Origin: Muribaculaceae bacterium
GTDB taxonomy: Bacteria; Bacteroidota; Bacteroidia; Bacteroidales; Muribaculaceae
DNA length: 64,000 nt
Assembly: GCA_017427945.1 (NCBI GenBank)
Contig: JAFRRT010000002.1
Coordinates: 45,757 to 109,756, forward strand
Reading direction: 5' to 3'
A model generated the notes under the pieces. It worked only from the letters and a program-made list of their open reading frames with translations. It was not told the DNA's origin and searched no databases. Shown here one piece after another: positions 17,721 through 24,979 of this stretch. The position numbers and the translations under genes are program-made. Each line of letters starts with the position of its first letter. Position 1 is the first letter of the stretch.

Positions 17721-18153
17721 TTCGATATTTTCTTAGTAATGGTTGGTTTTTTAAGTGCTCTCTTAAGCGCTTTTTCACAGTACAAATTTCGGCCAATATT
17801 TTCTTATAAAAAAATGGCTAAAAAATTTGGAAATTTCATTTTAACTGTAACAATGTTGAAAAACAAAGGGTTACAACACCATCACAAAAACATGTGTTTT
17901 TTAGCATACAACAATCTATGATATGTCTGAATATCAGCAGCTTATCGATTATCACCCGTTTTCCTGTTCGCATTAGCAAACTCGCAAACTGCTGTTAATT
18001 CAAGGGTTTGAAAATGTAAACACCGAAAACAGTAAAAGTCAAAAAAAATCCTATTTAGATTAAGTCCAAATAGGAATTTTTCGCGTCATTTTCATGTCAT
18101 TTTCAACCTTAGCAAAGGACTGATTTGACCGAAATGAGTCATAGCCATATTTT
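17721..18153. other. dnaA upstream region
   Basis: A 433-bp AT-rich gap between dnaA and the MCE gene, both on the minus strand. It holds the terminator of the MCE gene at its far end. No clear TAnnTTTG promoter, DnaA-box cluster or small gene could be supported. Confidence 0.5.
18041..18075 (-). terminator. Terminator of the MCE/MlaD gene
   Basis: TCCTATTT (18049-18056) pairs with AAATAGGA (18068-18075) around an 11-nt loop. On the minus strand eight T residues follow directly (18041-18048), a standard intrinsic terminator about 80 nt after the MCE gene. Confidence 0.85.
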
Positions 18154-19056
18154 TTAGAACACCTTCACGTTGATATAACGTTTTGGGTTCGCTTTAATAT
18201 CCATCAACAAGGAGTCAAGACTGGCGATAGCATGGTTCGCGTTGTCATACAGTTCGCGGTCATTCATTATCTTGCCCAGCGATGAATTCTTGTCATTGAG
18301 CTGTTCACTCAAGGCTTGCAGATTTGCCAGAGTGGTATTGAGCTTATTCATTGTCTCATCAAGGGGCACCTGGCTGAGCGAGGCCGAGAAGTCAGCCAAA
18401 TTGCTCGTTGTTCCAGATAGATTGTTGGTGATGCCGTTCACATTGTTCATCACCCCTGGAACACTGCGGTTCAAACCACTCAAGAGCTGATTGATTTGGA
18501 GGGCACTTGCCTGCAACTGGCGAGAGATAGCATCAAGCCTTGTAAGCGCCGCGGCAAGAGCAGGGTCACCCGTCAATCCATTTACATTATTGATTATTGA
18601 GTCCACCTTAGGAAGCATGCCTGTAACCATGGGGACTACATTGTCTTTCACATCATCAATAATACCCGGCACATCATCAGTTGGGATGTAGCTACCCGTC
18701 TTTAACGCCGGTCCTTTTCCCAGGTTTAATACCAGCGATGAACCGCCCATCAAGCCCGATACCATGTTGATGGTGCTGCCCTCAGGCACTGTCATGTTCT
18801 TGTTCATCGCAAGCATGACAGTAATCTTGTTGTTTGAATAATCATAATTGATTTCCCTCACCTGCCCTACCTGGAAACCGTTGACCGTAACGGGAGCCGC
18901 TTCCAGTAAGCCGTCGGTGTTCTCGACCTCGGTATAGAAATAATTGGATGGCTTCAACAGGTTGATACCTTTCAGGTAATTAATCCCCCAATAAAGCAAT
19001 ATGAGCCCCACAAGCACTGTGAGAGCAATTTTGACGTTCTTGCTTAGAAATTTCAT
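18154..19056 (-). CDS. MCE/MlaD-family lipid transport protein
   Basis: A 300-residue inner-membrane-anchored periplasmic protein. One membrane helix (about 8-27) is followed by a single MCE domain (about 35-115; VTVNGFQVGQV and VSGLMGGSSLVLNLG are the conserved parts). A long, mostly helical tail with Asn/Leu-rich repeats follows, likely a coiled-coil stalk. In Gram-negative bacteria MlaD forms the hexameric periplasmic ring of an ABC system that carries phospholipids between the membranes. No mlaE or mlaF permease/ATPase gene is adjacent, so partners must lie elsewhere. A TAATTTTG -7 element lies at 19091-19098. Confidence 0.9.
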   Translation of the reverse strand: MKFLSKNVKIALTVLVGLILLYWGINYLKGINLLKPSNYFYTEVENTDGLLEAAPVTVNGFQVGQVREINYDYSNNKITVMLAMNKNMTVPEGSTINMVSGLMGGSSLVLNLGKGPALKTGSYIPTDDVPGIIDDVKDNVVPMVTGMLPKVDSIINNVNGLTGDPALAAALTRLDAISRQLQASALQINQLLSGLNRSVPGVMNNVNGITNNLSGTTSNLADFSASLSQVPLDETMNKLNTTLANLQALSEQLNDKNSSLGKIMNDRELYDNANHAIASLDSLLMDIKANPKRYINVKVF

Positions 19057-19224
19057 CTTTTCGAATCAATAAAAATATTCTTTTAAACGGCAAAATTACT
19101 AATTTGTTCTATAATAGGATGCTATTTTTTGCCATTTTTCATCTCAATTAATGACATTAAACATTTTAACCGCATTAAACACTCAAATAGAACTAATGGA
19201 TTATAGGCATCCGTACTCTTACAC

Positions 19225-19250
19225 CACGCCAAGACGCTAAGGACGCTAAG
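19225..19250. repeat. Short direct repeat with GACGCTAAG units
   Basis: Two perfect GACGCTAAG units in tandem (19233-19250 region) preceded by a diverged ACGCCAAG unit. Not part of any gene. Confidence 0.6.
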
Positions 19251-19419
19251 ATTTTTGATTGCTCGCCTGTGCTCGCAAGAAATCTAAACAAATTTATTTT
19301 TAAAATTTTATATCATATTAAGTTTAATTTCCCGCCCGCAGGACGGTTAAATCATGCGCGTCAACGAATTAGATAAATTCGCAAAATTCGCGGACAAGAA
19401 AAAAAGAGCGCGTTAGCCC

Positions 19420-19636
19420 CAGACGGTTCAGAGTGTTCAGTTGTTGTAGAAAGAGTGCGTCAGCCCCCTGATGCCTGAAACCTAACGCCTAAAGCCTAAT
19501 GCCTTAATAAGCACGTCAGCTCTCAGACGGTTCAGATTGTTCAGTTGTTGTAGAAAGAGTGCGTCAGCCTCCTAATGCCTAACGCCTAATGCCTTAACAA
19601 ACGCGGCAGCCCTCAGATGGTTCAGAGTGTAGAAAA
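19420..19636. repeat. Three degenerate long repeats interleaved with CCTARNG heptamer arrays
   Basis: A sequence starting CAGACGGTTCAGAGTGTTC occurs at 19420, 19524 and, shortened and changed, at 19614 (periods 104 and 90). Copies one and two share a further core, TTGTTGTAGAAAGAGTGCG. Between them stand tandem heptamers: CCTGATG, CCTGAAA, CCTAACG, CCTAAAG, CCTAATG, CCTTAAT (19467-19508) and CCTAATG, CCTAACG, CCTAATG, CCTTAAC (19571-19598). The same heptamers recur at 26759-26800. No transposase or CRISPR-like spacing is present. Confidence 0.8.
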
Positions 19637-19675
19637 AGCTGCCCGCCGAGGGGGTGGAGAGAGGGCGGCGGGCAG
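19632..19675 (-). terminator. GC-rich terminator of the secreted-protein operon
   Basis: CTGCCCGCCG (19639-19648) pairs perfectly with CGGCGGGCAG (19666-19675) over a 17-nt loop. On the minus strand CTTTTTCT follows, so it terminates the gene ending at 19750. Confidence 0.75.
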
Positions 19676-19749
19676 GTACTGTCATGTATTGATGTGTCTT
19701 TTGTGGAAATAAAGGGCTTATTATTAACCTGACTACTTCATCTCAAGCC

Positions 19750-20646
19750 TTAGTAACTTACACATATTTTTTTGCCTTGATGGATATAGATGCCGGGGGT
19801 CGTTGGTAGCTCTTTGCCAACAGGTACACCCATCATATTGTAGTAGTTAGCATCCAAAGTCCGTGTTTTGTCTGTCACCACCTCGTCAATGCCCGTCATG
19901 TTGTCAGGGTTGTAACGCATGCCCTTGTAGATGATTTTGCCGTCTTTGACGACGTGACAAAGGCCGCAGTACTCCTGGTAGTCGGCATCGGGTTCGGGCT
20001 TGCGGGTGAACGGCGTCAACAGGTCGCCCATGTCGCGGCTGTCAAAGCCGATACCCTCAACAATGTAGGCCACTGGCTCTCCATCTTCACCGATATAAGC
20101 GTAGCGATAGCAATTGTATCCGTCCATTTCAAGGGAATCATATAGAAAGAAATTATCTTCAGTCAAGAATGGCTCTACTTGATATTGGAGATAAATCCCT
20201 ATGAGATAATCGTTCTGAAGATAATGGTTCCAGGAGTTGAGAGGATAGAGTAGTTCTAAACCGCTCATGCCTACATAGCCTATACGATTTATCAGATTAC
20301 GTCCATTACTCTCCACATAGTCGAGTGCATGGTTCTGAAAGCAATTCACGGCATTCCCGTCATCCCTCAACAAACAGATGATACTGTCATTTGTCATATT
20401 TATATGTGAACCCATATAGTAATGACAACATATCATTCCGTTAGTGTGAGGATAGCCAGGATTTATTCCTCCGCTTGTCTCGAGAACATAATAGTAAGAT
20501 GTCGTATCACCGTGATCAATGATGATCTTCTCATTGACCCATTTCTTTCCTTCAAAGGCAATTGGCATGATTGTGTTAGAATCCTGAGCAAATGTCCAAG
20601 TCATTCCTAAATATGCTACAAGGGTTATAATTAAATTCTTCTTCAT
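19750..20646 (-). CDS. Secreted protein of unknown function with C-terminal sorting-like end
   Basis: A 298-residue protein not assigned to a family. The start ATG at 20646 gives a good signal peptide (MKKNLIITLVAYLGMTWTFA) followed directly by the mature part; the frame is open further upstream but only into the preceding gene. The body is rich in Tyr, Asn and Asp. Near the C-terminus, LDANYYNMMGVPVGKELPTTPGIYIHQGKK resembles the last strands of Bacteroidota sorting domains. It lies 61 nt after the C25-type peptidase gene and is followed by a strong terminator, so it is probably the last gene of that operon and its product is exported. Confidence 0.7.
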   Translation of the reverse strand: MKKNLIITLVAYLGMTWTFAQDSNTIMPIAFEGKKWVNEKIIIDHGDTTSYYYVLETSGGINPGYPHTNGMICCHYYMGSHINMTNDSIICLLRDDGNAVNCFQNHALDYVESNGRNLINRIGYVGMSGLELLYPLNSWNHYLQNDYLIGIYLQYQVEPFLTEDNFFLYDSLEMDGYNCYRYAYIGEDGEPVAYIVEGIGFDSRDMGDLLTPFTRKPEPDADYQEYCGLCHVVKDGKIIYKGMRYNPDNMTGIDEVVTDKTRTLDANYYNMMGVPVGKELPTTPGIYIHQGKKICVSY

Positions 20647-20707
20647 AATACAAATGCTATTAAGTTTGCAAAAATATGAAAAATCATTGAGTTTTGACGA
20701 AAACGTC

Positions 20708-23092
20708 TTAAAAAGTCGACGGATAAACTGCAAAAAAGGCTCCTTTTTCAACCTTAAAGCCTCTATCAAGTGTAACCGTTCCAGATGCTTCAATTTCATA
20801 CTCAACATCACTCTTGACAACCACATCACCACTCGTGCGGTTACTATCAATAGACCTTCCCGCTGTCACATCGCTGGCAATCACATACTGCGAATTATTG
20901 ATATTGTAATTCTGCAATAATAACGGCGCAATATATGGAATATAATTGTGCTTGTAAACCATGATCGTGCCATTTGGTGATACATCGTTAAATGTCACAC
21001 TTGAAGATGCTTGTTTTTTATAAGACAATCCTGAATTATCAGCATAAGCTACAGTTGTAAATTGCGTATTAATTCCAGAAACTGTAATTCTATTATCAGT
21101 TCTTAAAACACTTATTCCTGAATACTCCTGAGGTGTATCTGTCCACATGAATAGTGAAGGATCTCCAAGAAAGTTGTGGCTTATAGATACGTCATAAATA
21201 TATCTATTTGAATATTCAGCTTTGGAATATGCATCGATTTCGCCTAGTGAATAATAAAAATTGTTTAGATTTTTAGTAAAAATAGATGTAAGCTGTTTAG
21301 ATGGCTCTGGATTGATAAAACGCGTATTTCCCATGTATGCAGGTCCCCCATAATCTTTTCCTGTGGTGAATGACTCTCCATAATTTACTTTAATATAATA
21401 TTCTGTCGGATTATCATATGGCATGGTTGAACACGACGGCGAAAAGTAAATCATGGGGTATAATTTGTTTTGAATACAATTTAAACCATTATTCAGTTCA
21501 TAATCTGGGATAGAACCCGAATATTGTTTAACAGTGTCTAACGCCCATAGTCTGTATAAACGCCCATTGGGATTGCTTGTTGTGATACTTGGCGCATCTC
21601 CATGGTTGAATGTACAAATGAATCCAAATTGATTGTTATTAATGACATTTACTATGTCACTGCCTTTAGGATAGTGTCCATTCTCTTGAATAAACGTTTG
21701 GTTAGGGCAGATTGAATCCATATTATCACGGGCTTCATCTAAAAATGACATGAAATCTTTTCCCTCAGTAAACAATGCTCTCTTAAGATAGGAAAAGTCG
21801 CCATGTCCAGGATTAAGTTCATAACGGAAAAGTTTATCAGTGTAATTCTCGAACTGGGATGACACCTTGCCTAACAGTCTCCCGACAAAAATGTCTGGTT
21901 GGCGATCAAAAACCCCTTTCCAGTCACTATTTAATTCACAATAATACATATCAGTGGCCCCGGTAACATGGTCATGCACACGATATGGGATATCGGTCCC
22001 TGCCAGTAGTACAAATTTTGTTCCCCTATGTCTGTGAGCAAACTTTAAGAATTGCCTGATTTTACCTGCGTCATCAGTATATGGAACATAAACTGTACCA
22101 TCTTCTTTTCTGATAATGTCTCCAGGCAATGCATGTGGATCGCTAATAACATCATCAAGCGTCATGATTTTAACATAGAATCCTTTTTGGCTTTTTAATG
22201 CAGCCAATCTTCGCATCGCATGTTTAAATTCGCTTGTTGTTATTATTAAATAAGATGTACTACTGTCCCAATCAGGTGATCCGATATGTATTCCAGTAGT
22301 ATCGACTACCAAAGAGTCTATTGGTGGGAAAATAGGGTCAAAACCGCTTCGATTGTTTGATTCGGAATCATCTCGGCCTAGTATTACAAGTGTGTCTAAT
22401 GGAATATCCACAGTCGGAGCATTTGCCGTGACCTGAGTGGGGTTGATCACTATGCTTTGAGTAAGCTGGTAGCCTTCCTGCCTTAGTACAGAATCTTCCC
22501 TGACAATAGGCCTCATGGGGGTGTTGTCGCTCAGTTCATAATTTATTGTCACGCTTATATTGCTGGCCTTTCTGATTGTATTTCTCAATAATCCAGAGGA
22601 TGAGTGCTTGTAGGCAATGGGCATGACAGCCACGGTGACTATATGGTTCTCGCCGGCAAGAAACCCTTCTTCAACAACCCATGCGCGTTGTGACGGGTAC
22701 TCCGTATTTGAATAATAAGCTGCGGAATCAGGCAAAGTGATAGTTGGTGTAGTGTCATTCATCATGTGTGGAGCTTGACAGGGATATAACAGATGGCCGA
22801 TACCAGTGATAACATTATTGCCTATTGTACTTGCAGTCACAGTAAAATTTGTCGCATTATAAGGGACCGAGAAGCGCAGGTAATCAATGGGCAACGAGGG
22901 CATTCCGGGGTCTCCGCCATTGTACAGGCCGTCATAGCTGACTGTCGTATAGGTCACTCCTCCCAGCGTGTCGGTCCCCAGTGTCAGGTTACTGTAATTA
23001 TAGGTGGCGGTGTGGGTGATGACCCCAGCCGCCATCAGCGGGACGAGCACCGCCGCAAGCACCGCGAGGGGTTTGAATCTTATCTTTCTCAT
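20708..23092 (-). CDS. Secreted peptidase C25 (gingipain-like) family protein
   Basis: A 794-residue exported protein. It has a signal peptide (about 1-25), an N-terminal region like the gingipain propeptide (DPGMPSLPIDYLRFSVP at about 61-77), a caspase-like C25 domain (about 275-660) and a beta-rich C-terminal tail. Possible catalytic residues are His497 in FNHGDAPS and Cys554 in YFSPSCSTMPYD; the first parallels the conserved HG of gingipains and the second their Cys. The spacing (57 residues) is wider than in Kgp (33). The tail ends VTLDRGFKVEKGAFFAVYP, a motif seen at the ends of many Bacteroidota secreted proteins. It lies 12 nt after the S74/T9SS gene. Peptidase activity is likely but unproven. 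Confidence 0.85.
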   Translation of the reverse strand: MRKIRFKPLAVLAAVLVPLMAAGVITHTATYNYSNLTLGTDTLGGVTYTTVSYDGLYNGGDPGMPSLPIDYLRFSVPYNATNFTVTASTIGNNVITGIGHLLYPCQAPHMMNDTTPTITLPDSAAYYSNTEYPSQRAWVVEEGFLAGENHIVTVAVMPIAYKHSSSGLLRNTIRKASNISVTINYELSDNTPMRPIVREDSVLRQEGYQLTQSIVINPTQVTANAPTVDIPLDTLVILGRDDSESNNRSGFDPIFPPIDSLVVDTTGIHIGSPDWDSSTSYLIITTSEFKHAMRRLAALKSQKGFYVKIMTLDDVISDPHALPGDIIRKEDGTVYVPYTDDAGKIRQFLKFAHRHRGTKFVLLAGTDIPYRVHDHVTGATDMYYCELNSDWKGVFDRQPDIFVGRLLGKVSSQFENYTDKLFRYELNPGHGDFSYLKRALFTEGKDFMSFLDEARDNMDSICPNQTFIQENGHYPKGSDIVNVINNNQFGFICTFNHGDAPSITTSNPNGRLYRLWALDTVKQYSGSIPDYELNNGLNCIQNKLYPMIYFSPSCSTMPYDNPTEYYIKVNYGESFTTGKDYGGPAYMGNTRFINPEPSKQLTSIFTKNLNNFYYSLGEIDAYSKAEYSNRYIYDVSISHNFLGDPSLFMWTDTPQEYSGISVLRTDNRITVSGINTQFTTVAYADNSGLSYKKQASSSVTFNDVSPNGTIMVYKHNYIPYIAPLLLQNYNINNSQYVIASDVTAGRSIDSNRTSGDVVVKSDVEYEIEASGTVTLDRGFKVEKGAFFAVYPSTF

Positions 23093-23104
23093 GGCAGTGG
23101 GTTT

Positions 23105-24250
23105 TTACTTGGTCAGTATCATCTGCTTGCAGTCAATCAGGGCACCGTCGGCAACCAGGGCATACAGGTACATCCCCGCCTTGAGGTCACTGGCGGTCAG
23201 CGTCACCTGGCTCTCGCCGCGGCCTTGAGCGGGAATGCTCTTGAGCTGCGCTCCCTGCATGTCATAGATGTAGATGTCAGCCCTGCTCACACTCTGGGGC
23301 AGTGAGTAGCGGATGACGGTCTCGCTGTTCCACGGGTTGGGCGCGTTCTGATAAAGTTTTGCATCGTTCAGGCTGGCTGCAATCTCATTATTTGACGTCT
23401 GTTGAGGAGCTTGCAGCATGGGAGCGGCATTCTCTTCTTCCTGCTGCTTCTCTCCCTTGACTTCGGCGAGTTCGGCACGCAGCTCGTTGATGGACTGCAC
23501 CAGGATGGGAATCAGGCCGATGTAATCCACGTACATGTACCCCGAGTTATCGGTATGCACCAGTTGGGGGAATACCTCTTTGACGTTCTGGGCAAGGAAG
23601 CCGTAACGCTCGCTGCCCTGCTCGCGGTCGGCATAGAACTGCTCGAAAAACGCCTTGTCGCTTCGGTCTTTCTCGGTCACCGTCGCCATGGATGCTATGC
23701 CTTGCCTGATTTGCGCATAGTCGTTTTTCAAAGTATAGCTCACGGCCTCCAGGTTTTCTAGCGAACCCAGTACATCCTCTATGGGTTCCACATTCTCCTT
23801 GAATCGCTCATCTGACTGCAGGAACAGGCCGCTGGTATGAACGTCCTTCCTGAACTGCACTGCATCAGAGCGAGTGTTATCATAATACATGATGGTGTCG
23901 TTTGCCATCGCATTGGCAGTGATGTAAGTACCATGTTTTCCCTGGAGCCAGAGGCAATCGGTGTCGGTGTATCCGAGTTCACCAATGGCTACGTTGTAAT
24001 TGAAAAGCAACAAATTGTCTCCAAATGTCATGTGCGCACCAGAAGCATGATTACCATAGTTTCCAAAAACCCTTAATACTGTAACTGTATCCAATTGTCC
24101 ACTGTAACTACTCAAGCTGTCGGGCAACTCTGTGAAAGGATCTATACCGACTTCTGCATGGCCATTGTTGCGGACGATAAGCTGTGCACTGACTTGGTTA
24201 GTGCTTGCCAATAGGCAGAACAATACTGCCATGAATGTAATCTTTTTCAT
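23105..24250 (-). CDS. Secreted protein with S74 intramolecular-chaperone domain and T9SS sorting domain
   Basis: A 381-residue exported protein. It has a signal peptide (about 1-22), a beta-rich N-terminal part (25-140), a peptidase S74 endosialidase-chaperone domain (about 145-265) starting at SDERFKENVEPI, a coiled coil (about 250-275) and a type A T9SS C-terminal domain (about 297-381) with LYQNAPNPWN and LKAGMYLY. S74 domains normally trimerise phage tail fibres and then cut themselves off at the Ser in the SDERFK region. The T9SS domain would send the protein across the outer membrane. It is the second gene of a secreted-protein group, 94 nt after the DUF3244 gene. Confidence 0.9.
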   Translation of the reverse strand: MKKITFMAVLFCLLASTNQVSAQLIVRNNGHAEVGIDPFTELPDSLSSYSGQLDTVTVLRVFGNYGNHASGAHMTFGDNLLLFNYNVAIGELGYTDTDCLWLQGKHGTYITANAMANDTIMYYDNTRSDAVQFRKDVHTSGLFLQSDERFKENVEPIEDVLGSLENLEAVSYTLKNDYAQIRQGIASMATVTEKDRSDKAFFEQFYADREQGSERYGFLAQNVKEVFPQLVHTDNSGYMYVDYIGLIPILVQSINELRAELAEVKGEKQQEEENAAPMLQAPQQTSNNEIAASLNDAKLYQNAPNPWNSETVIRYSLPQSVSRADIYIYDMQGAQLKSIPAQGRGESQVTLTASDLKAGMYLYALVADGALIDCKQMILTK

Positions 24251-24301
24251 ATTGTAAACTGATTTAAAATGAATATATTATTTAATGCTTTATCAAACGA
24301 T

Positions 24302-24335
24302 AATCCCCGAGTCTCAAGGGCTGAAATCGGGGATT
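24302..24335 (-). other. Intercistronic hairpin between the DUF3244 and S74 genes
   Basis: AATCCCCGA (24302-24310) pairs perfectly with TCGGGGATT (24327-24335). No T-tract follows on the minus strand, so it may be an mRNA-stabilising or partial termination element. Confidence 0.5.
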
Positions 24336-24343
24336 TAAGCAGG

Positions 24344-24712
24344 TCAGTAGGTGTCGAAGAAGCCTTCATAGGTGTTGCCCAAGGGGCTCTCGATGGTAAT
24401 GACGTATTCGCCCTGAGGCAGTGACGAGACGTCAATGGTGTCGTAGGAACCGTTGACCTGGGTGCTGATGACGGTAATGAATGATGACGCCGATGCAATC
24501 TCCACGTCGTAGTAGTTCACCACACCCAACCCGTCAATGATAATCTCCAGATTGGAGATGTCGTAGTACACATCTGGCATATCGGCCGGCAGCGGCAGGT
24601 TATTGTGGTTGTGTTGTTGACCATCAGGATTCAGCACCACTTCCCTTCTATCCGCAGACATGTTGAAAGCAGATAGCATCAATAATAAGATAAAAAATGT
24701 TCTTCTCATCAT
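24344..24712 (-). CDS. DUF3244-type small secreted protein
   Basis: A 122-residue protein with a signal peptide (about 1-20) and a single beta-sandwich domain. The C-terminal half (VNYYDVEIASASSF, then DVSSLPQGEYVITIESPLG) matches the DUF3244 pattern, a family of small Bacteroidota periplasmic or surface proteins whose fold resembles the T9SS C-terminal domain. An ATG three bases downstream is an equal start. It is first in a minus-strand group with its own promoter and the S74/T9SS and C25 genes behind it. Function unknown. Confidence 0.8.
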   Translation of the reverse strand: MMRRTFFILLLMLSAFNMSADRREVVLNPDGQQHNHNNLPLPADMPDVYYDISNLEIIIDGLGVVNYYDVEIASASSFITVISTQVNGSYDTIDVSSLPQGEYVITIESPLGNTYEGFFDTY

Positions 24713-24734
24713 GCAGAATAATTTGGATTGTTTA

Positions 24735-24766
24735 CAAAATTAGAACGAAGTTAATTTTGTTTCCAA
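24735..24766 (-). promoter_or_regulatory. Promoter of the DUF3244 / secreted-protein group
   Basis: Minus strand: TTG (24764-24766), 21-nt spacer, TAATTTTG (24735-24742). Start near 24729, about 17 nt before the gene. Confidence 0.65.
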
Positions 24767-24876
24767 ATATACAGATATGTTTTTAAAAAAAAACTTTTAC
24801 AGATTTTATATCTATATGAGAATCAGCACCTTATGCTACAAATTCAGGGAATTGAGCCAATAATCATCAGTTTTGT

Positions 24877-24908
24877 AAAAAAAATAATGCGTTGATATAT
24901 AACGCATT
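24877..24908 (-). terminator. Terminator of the TPR/HTH gene
   Basis: AATGCGTT (24886-24893) and AACGCATT (24901-24908) form a perfect 8-bp stem. On the minus strand eight T residues follow one base later (24877-24884). Confidence 0.85.
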
Positions 24909-24979
24909 ATAAAATCAGCAAAAATGGCAAAAATGAAAAATCTGTAAAAATAACACTACTGAAACCGGTAGTAAAGATC

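Larger units (their letters stand above)
19057..19749. other. Large noncoding block with mosaic repeats
   Basis: A 693-bp stretch without a supportable gene. From the MCE side it contains a TAATTTTG promoter element (minus, 19091-19098), a short direct repeat of GACGCTAAG (19232-19250), an AT-rich part, then three degenerate copies of a roughly 45-bp sequence interleaved with CCTARNG heptamers, and finally the terminator of the secreted-protein gene. Frames are closed by many stops on both strands. Confidence 0.7.

Noticed and set aside
17721-18153. Possible oriC next to dnaA
   Set aside because: No cluster of TTATNCACA boxes, no AT-rich 13-mer pattern that stands out, and no dnaN/recF/gidA neighbours.
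19420-19636. CRISPR array
   Set aside because: Repeats are degenerate, only three copies, with uneven periods, and the between-sequences are heptamer repeats and not unique spacers; no cas gene near.
23105-24250. Prophage remnant because of the S74 tail-fibre domain
   Set aside because: Signal peptide and T9SS domain are present and no phage structural gene is near.
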